Part shown: positions 42,471 to 51,519 of the stretch, one piece after another | Position numbering within the stretch: position 1 is the first letter of the stretch | How the letters are laid out: every line of letters begins with the position of its first letter | Source: Chryseobacterium artocarpi | GTDB taxonomy: Bacteria; Bacteroidota; Bacteroidia; Flavobacteriales; Weeksellaceae | NCBI RefSeq assembly: GCF_001684975.1 | Contig: NZ_MAYH01000023.1 | Location: 712,572-776,571, forward strand | Reading direction: 5' to 3' | DNA: 64,000 nt | Made by a program: the position numbers and the translations under genes | The notes under the pieces: generated by a model | Seen by the model: only the letters and a program-made list of their open reading frames with translations | The model's database searches: none | What the model was told of the DNA's origin: nothing

Positions 42471-42656
42471 TTATACAGATCTTTCAGTTCCTGAAGGCTT
42501 CATTTTCTTTTTTTTGACGAATAAAAGACAAAAATGATCTTTTGTATGCGGCTCCTTATACTGCTCTAAAGCATTTTTGTCTAAATCAAAAATATGAAAG
42601 GGCGTAATTGCCCTTTCTGAATTATGTTGTATATCCTTTAAATGGTGTGTAACCAT
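42471..42656 (-). pseudogene. Remnant of an AraC-family regulator (N-terminal fragment)
   Basis: A 61-codon minus-strand frame whose residues 17-47 (ITPFHIFDLDKNALEQY, then KEPHTKDHFCLLFVKK) look like the start of the cupin domain of flavobacterial AraC regulators; the rest of that domain and the DNA-binding domain are absent. After FVKKKK the similarity stops, and in another frame a second fragment ending LKDLYNASYEGEIYQN and a stop at 42437 begins. The region looks like a deletion scar. It is 20 nt after pgl on the same strand. Confidence 0.55.
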
Positions 42657-42676
42657 GTTTTCGACTACTTTTAAAA

Positions 42677-43405
42677 TTAATTATTACCGTTTAAAAGTTT
42701 TGCAGCCTTTTCATCAACTAAAAATAAAAGTTCACCTTCAGAAGGATTTAATAGCTGTGAGGGATACAGCGAAGGATTGTACTCACCTTCCAATACTTCT
42801 TTCAAAGCATCAGCTTTAGCTTCACCAAATGTTATCACAATTATTTTTTTAGCTTTATTTAAAAAAGGAGCCGTAAGAGTGATTCTATACATTTGCTGCG
42901 CATCAAGGTAGTAAGCAGAAACCCACTTTTCTTTTTCTTCCAATACAGCAGTTCCCGGGAACAGAGAAGCCGTATGTCCATCACCTCCCATTCCAAGAAG
43001 AATAAGATCCATTACCCCATCATCACCTAGTTTCTCTTTCAAAATTGTATTGTATTCCGAAGCGAAATCCTCTGGTTTTGTTCCGTCTTTATACATTGGA
43101 TAAATATGAGCTGGCAGAACAGGCACATTATTTAAAAGGGTATCATATGACATTTTAGCATTGCTCAATTCATTATCCAAAGGCACCCATCTCTCATCAC
43201 CCCAAAAAACGAGAACTTTGCTCCAGTCGATTTGTTTTTTATATTGATCTTCCGACAGCAATTTATACAATCCTTCCGGTGAAGAACCTCCTGTTAATGC
43301 AACTGTAAAATTCCCTTTCTTACTTATTGCTTCATTAGCAGCAGTAACAAAGAGTTCTGCAGCTTTTTTTATAATTTCTTCTTTTGTTGGTAATATATTA
43401 AGCAT
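42677..43405 (-). CDS. pgl: 6-phosphogluconolactonase
   Basis: Hydrolyses 6-phosphogluconolactone to 6-phosphogluconate, the second step of the oxidative pentose phosphate pathway. The 242-residue length is normal. Motifs are FTVALTGGSSPEGLYKLL near the N-terminus, VFWGDERWVPLD, and the catalytic-loop LGMGGDGHTASLFPG. Its ATG overlaps the last codons of zwf by 8 nt, so translation is coupled. It is the last gene of gnd-zwf-pgl. Confidence 0.95.
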   Translation of the reverse strand: MLNILPTKEEIIKKAAELFVTAANEAISKKGNFTVALTGGSSPEGLYKLLSEDQYKKQIDWSKVLVFWGDERWVPLDNELSNAKMSYDTLLNNVPVLPAHIYPMYKDGTKPEDFASEYNTILKEKLGDDGVMDLILLGMGGDGHTASLFPGTAVLEEKEKWVSAYYLDAQQMYRITLTAPFLNKAKKIIVITFGEAKADALKEVLEGEYNPSLYPSQLLNPSEGELLFLVDEKAAKLLNGNN

Positions 43406-44918
43406 TTATTTCTGTTTTCAAAGTTATAGGAGAATTAGAAAGCCAATGATGCCCCTGTCTTTTCAATAGCTCATCAGCTTCTTCCGGTCCTGAACTTCCG
43501 GCTGGATACGTATACATTTTAGAAACGTTTCCTTTTTCCCAGGCAGTCTGAATATTGGCGATCACGTCCCAAGCCTCTTCTACCTGATCCGAACGCATAA
43601 ACAGAGTGGAATCTCCATCAAGAGCATCCAATAATAAGGTCTCATAGGCTTCCGGTGTATCTGGTGAGCATTCAAAATAATCGAATACCATTTCAGCAGG
43701 TTTTAATTTCATATCAAGCCCTGGCTTTTTGGTCATAAATGACAATTTGATGTCCATTTCAGGTTGAATATCGATCGTTAATTTATTAGGCTGCAATTGA
43801 TTTATCCCATTATTAAAAGTAGTACACGGAACTTCTTTAAAACTGATAACCACGGAAGATGCCTTTTCTGACATACGTTTACCAGTACGCATATAAAAAG
43901 GAACTCCATTCCATCGTTCATTATCAACATAGAATTTCATAGCAACATAAGTTTCCGTATTTGAATGTGGGTTTACTCCAGGTTCCTGCAAATATCCTTG
44001 TTTTGGCTGCCCGTCAATCTCGCCAGCCGTATATTGTGCCCTTACCGTATAATGATTTATGTCTTCCGGATCAATTCTTCTGACACTTTTTAACACATCT
44101 ACCTTTCTGTTTCTGATCTCTGTAGATTCAAAAATCATAGGAGCTTCCATAGCAACCATACAAAGAATCTGCATTAAGTGATTCTGAATCATATCTCTTA
44201 GTGCTCCCGATCCGTCATAATATCCTCCTCTATCTTCAACTCCTACTGTCTCTGCAACAGTAATCTGCACAGAATCTATATATTTATTGTTCCACAAAGG
44301 TTCAAAAATGGTGTTTCCAAACCGGAAAGCCAGAATATTCTGTACATTTTCTTTTCCAAGGTAGTGGTCAATACGGTAAATCTGTTCTTCCTGAAAGTTT
44401 TGAGCCAAAAGTTTATTCAAGGCTAAAGCAGATTCTTTGTCATATCCAAAAGGTTTTTCGATAATCATACGATCCTTATCTACATTGTCTGCCAACCCTA
44501 TTTTTTTAAGATTATTCGATACCTTTTCAATAAAACTTGGAGCTACAGAAAGATAAAAAAGACGATTTGCTCTGGTTCCTAAATTTACATCAATGGTATC
44601 GAGCTGATTTTTCAATTGAACAAAAGATTCTTCCTGTGTAATATCAAACCGTACAAATCTGATTTTCTGACTGAAAGCATTCCATTTCTCTTCAGAAAAG
44701 TTTTTGATCCTTGAGAAATTTTTGATATTTTCTAAGATATAAGTTCTGAATTCTTCTTGTGTATGTTCAGTTCTTCCCAGTGAAAGAAGCTCAAATTCAT
44801 CAGGCATCCACCCTTCCAGAAACAGATTAAAAAATGCAGGAAATAATTTCCTTTTTGCCAAATCCCCCGTTGCCCCAAAGACCACGATAGAGGTTGGCTT
44901 TTTATCATTATTTTTCAT
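43398..44918 (-). CDS. zwf: Glucose-6-phosphate dehydrogenase
   Basis: Oxidises glucose 6-phosphate to 6-phosphogluconolactone with NADP+. About 506 residues from the ATG at 44918 (MKNNDKKPTSIVVFGATGDLAKRKLFPAF), which carries the GATGDLA nucleotide-binding motif. The active site RIDHYLGKENVQNI is present. A longer frame to 44942 overlaps the end of gnd and is not needed. It starts 11 nt after gnd and overlaps pgl by 8 nt, so the operon is tightly coupled. Confidence 0.96.
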   Translation of the reverse strand: MKNNDKKPTSIVVFGATGDLAKRKLFPAFFNLFLEGWMPDEFELLSLGRTEHTQEEFRTYILENIKNFSRIKNFSEEKWNAFSQKIRFVRFDITQEESFVQLKNQLDTIDVNLGTRANRLFYLSVAPSFIEKVSNNLKKIGLADNVDKDRMIIEKPFGYDKESALALNKLLAQNFQEEQIYRIDHYLGKENVQNILAFRFGNTIFEPLWNNKYIDSVQITVAETVGVEDRGGYYDGSGALRDMIQNHLMQILCMVAMEAPMIFESTEIRNRKVDVLKSVRRIDPEDINHYTVRAQYTAGEIDGQPKQGYLQEPGVNPHSNTETYVAMKFYVDNERWNGVPFYMRTGKRMSEKASSVVISFKEVPCTTFNNGINQLQPNKLTIDIQPEMDIKLSFMTKKPGLDMKLKPAEMVFDYFECSPDTPEAYETLLLDALDGDSTLFMRSDQVEEAWDVIANIQTAWEKGNVSKMYTYPAGSSGPEEADELLKRQGHHWLSNSPITLKTEINA

Positions 44919-44929
44919 TCGATTTATTT

Positions 44930-46327
44930 TTATGATTCCCAACGGGTATGAAAAACTCCTTCTTTATCAATTCTTTCGTAAGTGTGTGCCCCAAAGAAAT
45001 CACGTTGAGCCTGAATAAGATTGGTTGGTAAATTTTCCGTACGGTAAGCATCAAAATAAGATAACGCATTCATCCAGGCAGAAGCAGGAGTTCCATTTTG
45101 AATTGCATCTTTAAGAACCGAGCGGATACTGCCTTGTGCTGAATTCAGTTTTTCTGCAATATATTGATCAAGCAATATGTTTGGTAAATCAGGTTGTAAG
45201 GCAAATGCTTTTCTAAAATCTTCCAGTAAAGTCGCTCTGATAATACAGCCACCTCTCCAGATTTTACATACTGTTTCCAAATGCAGCTCATAGCCATAAG
45301 TCTCTGAAGCTACTTTAAGCTGAGCTAATCCCTGAGCATATGTTGTTATAATAGCAAAGTAAAGACCTTGTTTAAGTTCCTCCAAATTGACATTATTGAT
45401 ATTTTGATCATTATTCCACGTCAATAATTTTGAAGCCTGGATTCTTTCGGGTTTATATTTGGATATGTCTCTCATATTTACAGCTGCATCAATTACAGGT
45501 ACGGGAACCTGTAGATCCATGGCATTTTGCGAAGTCCATTTTCCTGTTCCTTTGGATTTTGCCCAATCTGAAATCAGGTCTACCAGATATTTATCGCCTT
45601 CTTTTTGTTTCAGAATATTTGCTGTAATTTCAATAAGGAAAGAGTTTAACTCTTCTTTATTCCACTGTTCAAATGATTGCTGTATCGTTTCATGATCCAA
45701 ATGATAAACATTCTTCATGATATCATAAGTTTCTGCGATAAGCTGCATAATTCCATACTCTATTCCATTGTGTACCATTTTAACGTAGTTTCCGGCAGAT
45801 CCGTTCCCTAAGAACTCTACACAAGGTTCTCCATCTACTTTAGCAGCAATGGCTTCAAAAATTGGACGCAAACGTTCATAAGCTATTTTATCACCACCAG
45901 GCATCATGCTAGGTCCTCTTCTCGCGCCACTTTCACCTCCTGATATTCCCATCCCAAAAAAATGAATTCCTTTAGACGAAAGTTCTTTATATCTTCTGTC
46001 AGTATCTGTAAAATAGGTATTTCCACCATCAATGATAATATCTCCTTCATCCAGAAAAGGAAGCAAGGTTTGTATGGCTCCGTCTACAGGAGCTCCTGCC
46101 GGAACGAGTAGCATAATAGCTCTGGGCTGTTCAAGAGATTTTACAAATGCTTCAGGCTGAACAGTAGCATAAATCTGATGCTCTTTTTGCGCTTCCGCCT
46201 GTAATGAATCTGCCTTTTCCTGGTCTAGGTCTAAGCCTGCAACTGCATATCCGTTATCAGCCATATTAAGCAATAAATTCCGCCCCATAACGCCTAAGCC
46301 TACTATACCAAAGTTGTATGTAATCAT
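44930..46327 (-). CDS. gnd: 6-phosphogluconate dehydrogenase, decarboxylating
   Basis: Oxidative decarboxylation of 6-phosphogluconate to ribulose 5-phosphate. A 465-residue protein with N-terminal Rossmann motif IVGLGVMGRNLLLNMADNGY, DGGNTYFTDTDRR, the FGMGISGGESGARRGPSMMPGG active-site loop and VKMVHNGIEYG with the catalytic Lys. The C-terminal tail WRGGCIIRA is also conserved. It is the first gene of gnd-zwf-pgl, an order that differs from pathway order. Confidence 0.96.
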   Translation of the reverse strand: MITYNFGIVGLGVMGRNLLLNMADNGYAVAGLDLDQEKADSLQAEAQKEHQIYATVQPEAFVKSLEQPRAIMLLVPAGAPVDGAIQTLLPFLDEGDIIIDGGNTYFTDTDRRYKELSSKGIHFFGMGISGGESGARRGPSMMPGGDKIAYERLRPIFEAIAAKVDGEPCVEFLGNGSAGNYVKMVHNGIEYGIMQLIAETYDIMKNVYHLDHETIQQSFEQWNKEELNSFLIEITANILKQKEGDKYLVDLISDWAKSKGTGKWTSQNAMDLQVPVPVIDAAVNMRDISKYKPERIQASKLLTWNNDQNINNVNLEELKQGLYFAIITTYAQGLAQLKVASETYGYELHLETVCKIWRGGCIIRATLLEDFRKAFALQPDLPNILLDQYIAEKLNSAQGSIRSVLKDAIQNGTPASAWMNALSYFDAYRTENLPTNLIQAQRDFFGAHTYERIDKEGVFHTRWES

Positions 46328-46487
46328 TTTTTTTAAAAAATTTTTATGAATGTCTATTTATATTATGTACTCCCAGCAATTAAACAACAGTTATTCCGTG
46401 TTTAAAATACTTGATTAAAATTAACTCTTATTTTCGGAATGTTTAAGATAAAAAAAGAGATATTTATATAATCAATAGATGGATTGC

Positions 46488-46517
46488 GGCTGGAAGAAGG
46501 AAGCTGGAGGCTGGAAG
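46488..46517. repeat. CTGGAAG purine-rich repeat run
   Basis: GGCTGGAAGAAGGAAGCTGG followed by AGGCTGGAAG: three imperfect CTGGAAG units, similar to 42333-42350. Confidence 0.45.
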
Positions 46518-46712
46518 TTTCTTTTAATCAATGGTTTCACAATACCACAGCTAAAAAAATGAAAAGGGTTGTAATAATGTTTTTTTATAACCTTCAAAGC
46601 TTTCTTTATTATATTTTAAAAGAGTTATTAATTTATCTATCCCTAGAATAATTTTCTTTATTACAACAATGTTTGCTTTGTCACTGAATCCTTAAAAAAT
46701 ATTGCTTATATA

Positions 46713-46746
46713 CAAAAAAAGAGGATCTTCTTTTGAAGACCCTCTT
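46713..46746 (-). terminator. Intrinsic terminator of tRNA-Ser
   Basis: On the minus strand AAGAGGGTCTTC (46735-46746) and GAAGATCCTCTT (46719-46730) with one wobble, then TTTTTT. Confidence 0.85.
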
Positions 46747-46748
46747 AG

Positions 46749-46833
46749 CGGAGAGTGAGGGATTCGAACCCCCGGACCTGTTACAGTCAACAGTTTTCAA
46801 GACTGCCGCAATCGACCACTCTGCCAACTCTCC
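46749..46833 (-). tRNA. tRNA-Ser(UGA)
   Basis: 85 nt with discriminator base G. The acceptor stem GGAGAGT pairs with ACTCTCC, the T-arm has GGTTCGAATCC, and the anticodon loop CTTGAAA reads TGA (plus-strand TCA at 46797-46799). The long variable arm is typical of tRNA-Ser. CCA is not encoded. A plus-strand frame across it (46733-46918) is the usual spurious antisense of tRNA-Ser. Confidence 0.95.
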
Positions 46834-47131
46834 TGAAGTGCGACTATACCGTCGTTTTCAGTGGTGCAAATATATAAACTTTTTCAACACCAACAAAACA
46901 TTTTTTGAAAAAAAATAGTTTCCCCAGTATTTTAAGGTATTATCACAACTATAAAGCTGATTTAAAAAAGTTATTTCCACCGATAAATCAACTGAAAATC
47001 AAACTTTTTACAACATCAAAACAACAACTATTTTATAATTATACAAAATATCAGTTTTTTATGACGTTCTATTTTTTTCAAAAAAAGGAATATAAATCCC
47101 ATTTACAACTTATATATGCTATGCATAATTA

Positions 47132-47626
47132 TTAGTTATAATAATAAGTCGTGGTTACATCACCGCTAAAATTAGGTCTTGTTTCCTCTTTATGGGTATG
47201 GAGTTCAAATACTCTTTCTCCATTTTTAATCCCTGCCAGAATTTTTAATGAAGACCATCCGTTTTCCAATCTAAGTTGAATGCTGTTTTCATCAGTAATG
47301 GTAGATATATCTTTCAAATATCCGATCCCTACAACTTTTAACTCATTATTTGTGGTCTGATATATCCAGCCATCAGACTGAACAGCCACTTCCCCATTCC
47401 CCAAAACATGATCTCCATTGGTAGAAATACAGAAAGAATAATAATCTTCCTCTACTCCAATAAGCGGAATAGCAATTCCTGACTTTGTTATTTCGTCACC
47501 GTGTTCGTTTTCAACAAAATATTTCAAAATATTATTGCCTGGCAGATTATGTTCCTGAAGGTATTTTGCAAGAAGCTCTGGACTGTATATAACAAAGCCC
47601 TTAAGCTCAGAAAATATTTTTTTCAT
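47132..47626 (-). CDS. Hypothetical protein downstream of Imm51/Hcp
   Basis: A 164-residue cytoplasmic protein (MKKIFSELKGFVIYSPELLAKYL to TTTYYYN). It has no signal peptide, membrane segment or motif I recognise. It lies 64 nt after the Imm51-like gene on the same strand and could be a second immunity-type protein of the orphan T6SS island; this rests on position and size only. Confidence 0.6.
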   Translation of the reverse strand: MKKIFSELKGFVIYSPELLAKYLQEHNLPGNNILKYFVENEHGDEITKSGIAIPLIGVEEDYYSFCISTNGDHVLGNGEVAVQSDGWIYQTTNNELKVVGIGYLKDISTITDENSIQLRLENGWSSLKILAGIKNGERVFELHTHKEETRPNFSGDVTTTYYYN

Positions 47627-47690
47627 AGTAATTTGATAAATTGGGTTAAAATTCTAAATACTGTAAAAACCTTTAGTTTTATATTGATTT

Positions 47691-48047
47691 TTACAATCCA
47701 TCAAGTTCTGCTCTTGAGAACAGGTCGTTGATCAATACTTCATTTTCGCATGCTTTTTTAAAATCCAAAATAAATTCTTTCAATTGTACTCCATCAGAAG
47801 AATAAGCACAAAACATACTTCCTTCCGGATCAAAACGAATACTGTTAGTTAAATCCGGTCTTTTTTCTTCCAGAAAAACATGCGCAAGAGAATCCCAGTC
47901 GTAGCCATTTCCTTCAAAGCCATCGTCAGCTCTGACATCAAAAATTTCCTGCTTATAACTTCCCACATTCAGACAAACTGAAAAGCTATTATTATGTTCT
48001 ACCCAGAAAAAAGGGCTTATTGTCTCTTTTAATTGATTAATATCCAT
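47691..48047 (-). CDS. Imm51 family immunity protein
   Basis: About 118 residues from the ATG at 48047 (MDINQLKETISPFFWVEHNN). The body contains the Imm51 signature: FDVRADDGFEGNGYDWDSLAHVFLEEKRPDL, IRFDPEGSMFCAYS, and KKACENEVLINDLFSRAELD. Imm51 proteins protect against toxins of polymorphic/T6-type systems in the cytoplasm. The frame extends to 48104 but the added residues do not fit the family. It lies 211 nt after the Hcp gene on the same strand; no cognate toxin gene is present. Confidence 0.85.
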   Translation of the reverse strand: MDINQLKETISPFFWVEHNNSFSVCLNVGSYKQEIFDVRADDGFEGNGYDWDSLAHVFLEEKRPDLTNSIRFDPEGSMFCAYSSDGVQLKEFILDFKKACENEVLINDLFSRAELDGL

Positions 48048-48258
48048 TTTGTTCAAGTTCTTTAAAGTGCATTTCCACCATATCTGATCTCTTTGCGAGA
48101 GCATACAAGATATACTTCCGAAGTAAAAACTTCAGAAATCAGATTAAATATAACCGTCAAGTTTTTAAAAGTGCAATGATCAGAGTGAAAACAGAATAGC
48201 ATCACCTATAAGTTCAGCTATTCTGCATCAATACTATTTTGTTACCAAATGATTAATA

Positions 48259-48672
48259 CTAGCTTGCTGCGTTTGGCCATAATCCGTAATAGCCTGAATT
48301 TCCGTAATCTATTCTTTCCGCACTGATAATAAAGCTGATCAGCATACTGTTACTGTCAATAGCATCAAATTCCACTTCATGCTGAATTACATAGCCATTT
48401 TCCCAGTTCAATGTGATCAATGTACCTTCTTCATGAGATTTGTTGAAGGTAACTTCTCCTTTTGTAGGTTTATACTTTCCGTTCAGTAAGCTTTCAAGGA
48501 TGTCGGATTTTTCAGTAGCTTCTACAGTAATCTTGATTAATGCATTGGAAGGATCTGATGCTACACGTCCAGAAACGTCTGTAGATCTTGCTACGCTGTA
48601 ATTAAGCTTTAATAATTTTTGTCCTTCTCCTCCGTTGAATTTTAAGATTCCTCTTGAATTTCTTTCTGCCAT
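48259..48672 (-). CDS. Type VI secretion system tube protein TssD (Hcp), orphan
   Basis: A 137-residue protein resembling Bacteroidota TssD/Hcp, the ring subunit of the type VI secretion tube. The visible pattern is LKLNYSVARSTDVSGRVASDP near the N-terminus, IKITVEATEKSDILESLLNG in the middle, and a C-terminal FDAIDSNSMLISFIISAERIDYG. No other T6SS structural gene is in the window, so it is an orphan Hcp, followed by Imm51 and an unknown gene. It may carry or serve as a scaffold for an effector. Confidence 0.82.
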   Translation of the reverse strand: MAERNSRGILKFNGGEGQKLLKLNYSVARSTDVSGRVASDPSNALIKITVEATEKSDILESLLNGKYKPTKGEVTFNKSHEEGTLITLNWENGYVIQHEVEFDAIDSNSMLISFIISAERIDYGNSGYYGLWPNAAS

Positions 48673-48978
48673 GATCGTAAATTTTAATCGTTAATAATAT
48701 TTGTAATTGTGTGATTGTATAACAAATATAAAGCGGTTATTTATATTCAAAAAATTTTTAAGCATCAATCTGAAAATTTGTAGTAGTTCTACGACTTTTA
48801 GCAATAACTCTACTTTAACAACACTTAAAAACGAACCAATAAAAAACTGAAATTCAATTAAATAATTTAAAATAAAATCAAAAATAAAAGGACCTGTTTT
48901 TTACACAAATGTGAGAAATATTGTAAAAAAGAGTTAAAAAAAAGCCACAAATGATTAATTTGTGACTTTCCTATTTTG
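48673..48978. other. Intergenic region upstream of the Hcp gene
   Basis: AT-rich, no gene seen. It contains the terminator of the S41 peptidase gene at its right end and presumably the Hcp promoter. Confidence 0.45.
48943..48967 (-). terminator. Intrinsic terminator of the S41 peptidase gene
   Basis: On the minus strand AGTCACAAAT (48958-48967) and ATTTGTGGCT (48943-48952) with a wobble, then TTTTTT. Confidence 0.75.
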
Positions 48979-50763
48979 CTATTGTTGTACTTTGTTATTC
49001 TGTTTCTGTATTTCAAAGACTTTTTTCAGATAAACATCTGTCCCTTCCAAAAACTCCTGATCGGTTTGCTGTATCTTCATATGAGGCATAATCCCCTGCC
49101 CTCTTTTCTGGTCTGCAAGAATTTTTGCATCCTGAATGACGTGAACAATGGAAAACCCAGTCTGAATTCCAGTATTTGGCAGTTCATATACTAAAGGGAG
49201 ATGTCCGTTATGTTCATAATACCCTCCCACAGTTTCTTTCCCGATAACAATCGCGTTGGTATAAGATTTAATTAATGATGCCAGATGTGATGCCGCAGAT
49301 GCTACGCGCTGGTCTACCAGTAAATAAAGCTGCCCTTTAAATGTTCTTTCGTTAGGCAAAATTGAAGGATTCTTATCATCACCCCAATAATATTTCCCTT
49401 GAACCTGTTTTGGATACAGCTGTTTGAGGTAAGCATTCAATCCTGTTTTATCAGTAACTCCATTGGAAAGAAAAAGATTGGTAATAACAAGTTTCTCATC
49501 CATAGGAACCTCATTAAATTTTGTGTAAGCATAATGACTATCACGGAAAGGTCTCTGAGTAAGATAAGAGAATACTTTTTCATAAAGAGCTCCTGTTCCG
49601 CCTGTATTTCCTCTTAAATCGATGATCAGATTGTTAATTTTTTCTTTTTCAAGAGTATCCATCATTTGATCAAGAAAAACACTGAACTTCTTATAAGCAG
49701 GATCTTCTTTACCTGTAGCAAAATCAAAACCTCTTACTGATAAGCGATAGATATTTTCACCTTCCTTAGTAAAGCTGTATTTTTCTGCCAGAAGTTTTTT
49801 GTCTGCCACAAGAGAATGTCGTGAATCCTGAAGTTTTTTAAAATCTTCCAGCTCTATTCCCGGTAAGTTTACCTGATAAACTTTATTGTTCAATTTATAA
49901 CTGATATCATAGTTTTTATGGGTCCCGAATTCTATATAAAACTTGTCGAGCATTCCTCTTTCAAAACCTGTCGTCTCTTTATAGGGCATGGAATAGCCAT
50001 CCGAGAAATAATATTTTGCAAAACGTTCGATCATTTCTTTTGCTGGAATTCCGTTAATGGATAAAATTTCTGCTGCAAGCGGAATCTTAACCTCTTTTGA
50101 ATCCTGTAATAAACGTCCGTCAATATTTTTTAAAGTGATGGGCAGATATTCAGGTTTTTGGGTAAAATAATAAGATGCATGATTGGGAAGATCTGTATAA
50201 TTGTGACAACTTCCCTCAAATCCTGTAACCTTGGCAATCACTTTGTAGAAATCAAAGATATTGTTACAGTTTCTTGCTTCTTCTTCAGCTTTCTGATAAA
50301 TACTGTCTATCTGCTGCTTACTTCTGTAAACATACAATCCTGAATTCGCAGCTTCTCTGATAGAGCGAAAAGTATGCAGATCTTCAACAAATTTTTCTGA
50401 AGTAAGATGATCTTCCAAAATGGGAAGGTTTCTGGACTCTGTGATAGATACTCCTGCAGTTTTACTTTTCTGAAGGTAGGATTTTGCCCAAATCCTGAAT
50501 TCATATTTTTTTCCTTTTTCGGGGGTGTAATAAAGACGTTCAATACTGTTTATTCCTCTAGAATCATCCTGTTCTTTTATTTTTTTTCCATCCTGAAATA
50601 TAGATACTGCGAGATTAGCATTTTTTGACTGAACGGAAATCCATGTTGGTTTTTTAGATTGAGGTGAATACTTAATGGTGTCTCCGGGTTTTAGTTCCAG
50701 ATTCGATTGTGCATATGCAGTGTTTATCAGCAATAATAAAGGGATGATAAAGAGTTTGGTCAT
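48979..50763 (-). CDS. Secreted S41 family peptidase
   Basis: A 594-residue protein with signal peptide MTKLFIIPLLLLINTAYAQ. The N-terminal part has a beta domain; the C-terminal S41 (tail-specific protease/TSP) region has NNLIIDLRGNTGGTGALYEKVFSYL, QRVASAASHLASLIKSY (catalytic Ser at about 489-492) and IVIGKETVGGYY with the Lys of the Ser-Lys dyad at about 509. A typical PDZ domain is not obvious. Family members process C-terminal ends of envelope proteins. It stands alone with its own terminator. Confidence 0.87.
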   Translation of the reverse strand: MTKLFIIPLLLLINTAYAQSNLELKPGDTIKYSPQSKKPTWISVQSKNANLAVSIFQDGKKIKEQDDSRGINSIERLYYTPEKGKKYEFRIWAKSYLQKSKTAGVSITESRNLPILEDHLTSEKFVEDLHTFRSIREAANSGLYVYRSKQQIDSIYQKAEEEARNCNNIFDFYKVIAKVTGFEGSCHNYTDLPNHASYYFTQKPEYLPITLKNIDGRLLQDSKEVKIPLAAEILSINGIPAKEMIERFAKYYFSDGYSMPYKETTGFERGMLDKFYIEFGTHKNYDISYKLNNKVYQVNLPGIELEDFKKLQDSRHSLVADKKLLAEKYSFTKEGENIYRLSVRGFDFATGKEDPAYKKFSVFLDQMMDTLEKEKINNLIIDLRGNTGGTGALYEKVFSYLTQRPFRDSHYAYTKFNEVPMDEKLVITNLFLSNGVTDKTGLNAYLKQLYPKQVQGKYYWGDDKNPSILPNERTFKGQLYLLVDQRVASAASHLASLIKSYTNAIVIGKETVGGYYEHNGHLPLVYELPNTGIQTGFSIVHVIQDAKILADQKRGQGIMPHMKIQQTDQEFLEGTDVYLKKVFEIQKQNNKVQQ

Positions 50764-50844
50764 TGTTATTTTTTTGAAAGGCTAAATATACAAATTAACC
50801 GTATTTGATTTTATTCTTTAAAAACCTTTAATTAATTAAAAACT

Positions 50845-51348
50845 TTACAGATTAATACTCAATTTCTGAACTTCTTCTGCTGAAAACCCGAAAATCTGTG
50901 GTGTTTTCACATCGAGAAGATTAAGATAAATATATAATTCTGCTCTGTGATGAATTTCGTGTTCTACCATTGCTCTCAGCCATTTCCAAATTGAGATTTC
51001 ATTATTGGCTGGGGTCAGACATCTACGGTTAAGGTCATCATCTGAAAGGTTACTGATAATTTCAATAGACTGTCTGTGCATTTCATTGAAAAAAGAGACA
51101 ACATCTTCATAAGTCTCTGCAAATTCTTTTCCACATCCCGGATAGGCACTCTGTCTTCCTGAAATGGTTTCTCCATACATATATCGTTCAATAGTTGCAA
51201 TATGCCGGATCTGATCTCCTATTGTAAATTTTCCAGGTTTATAGGTAAAATTAATATGCTCAGGTGGTACAATTGCGATAAGCCGATTCGTTCTTGCCCG
51301 GATTTTTTCATAATAATCAATGAATGATTTCACAGAAGTGATTTCCAT
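50845..51348 (-). CDS. DinB family protein
   Basis: A 167-residue four-helix-bundle protein. The metal triad is visible: His49 in QIRHIATIERYMYGE and His130 and His134 in MVEHEIHHRAELY (HxxxH). DinB-like proteins bind a divalent metal and include thiol transferases; the substrate is unknown. It is a single gene on the minus strand. Confidence 0.85.
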   Translation of the reverse strand: MEITSVKSFIDYYEKIRARTNRLIAIVPPEHINFTYKPGKFTIGDQIRHIATIERYMYGETISGRQSAYPGCGKEFAETYEDVVSFFNEMHRQSIEIISNLSDDDLNRRCLTPANNEISIWKWLRAMVEHEIHHRAELYIYLNLLDVKTPQIFGFSAEEVQKLSINL

Positions 51349-51519
51349 ATTTATTTGCTTTTTAGTCTAATAAATATATAAAAAATCCATATTTTAAATA
51401 TAAAATAAGGAAGCATACACATTGATATAATACGAAAACTGTTAAAATTCCCAATAAGTAACGGGAAAACTTGCAGACTTATTAAATATCCGATATTTTA
51501 GTTAAAAAAAACGATAACG

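Larger units (their letters stand above)
46328..46748. other. Intergenic region upstream of gnd and downstream of tRNA-Ser
   Basis: No gene seen. It holds the gnd promoter region, a CTGGAAG repeat run (46488-46517) and the tRNA terminator (46713-46746). Confidence 0.5.

Noticed and set aside
46733..46918. Plus-strand frame reading LAESEGFEPPDL across the tRNA
   Set aside because: It is the well-known spurious antisense translation of a tRNA-Ser gene, which is clear on the other strand.
46905..47135. 76-codon plus-strand frame after the tRNA
   Set aside because: AT-rich translation dominated by Phe, Lys, Tyr and Gln with no recognisable pattern.
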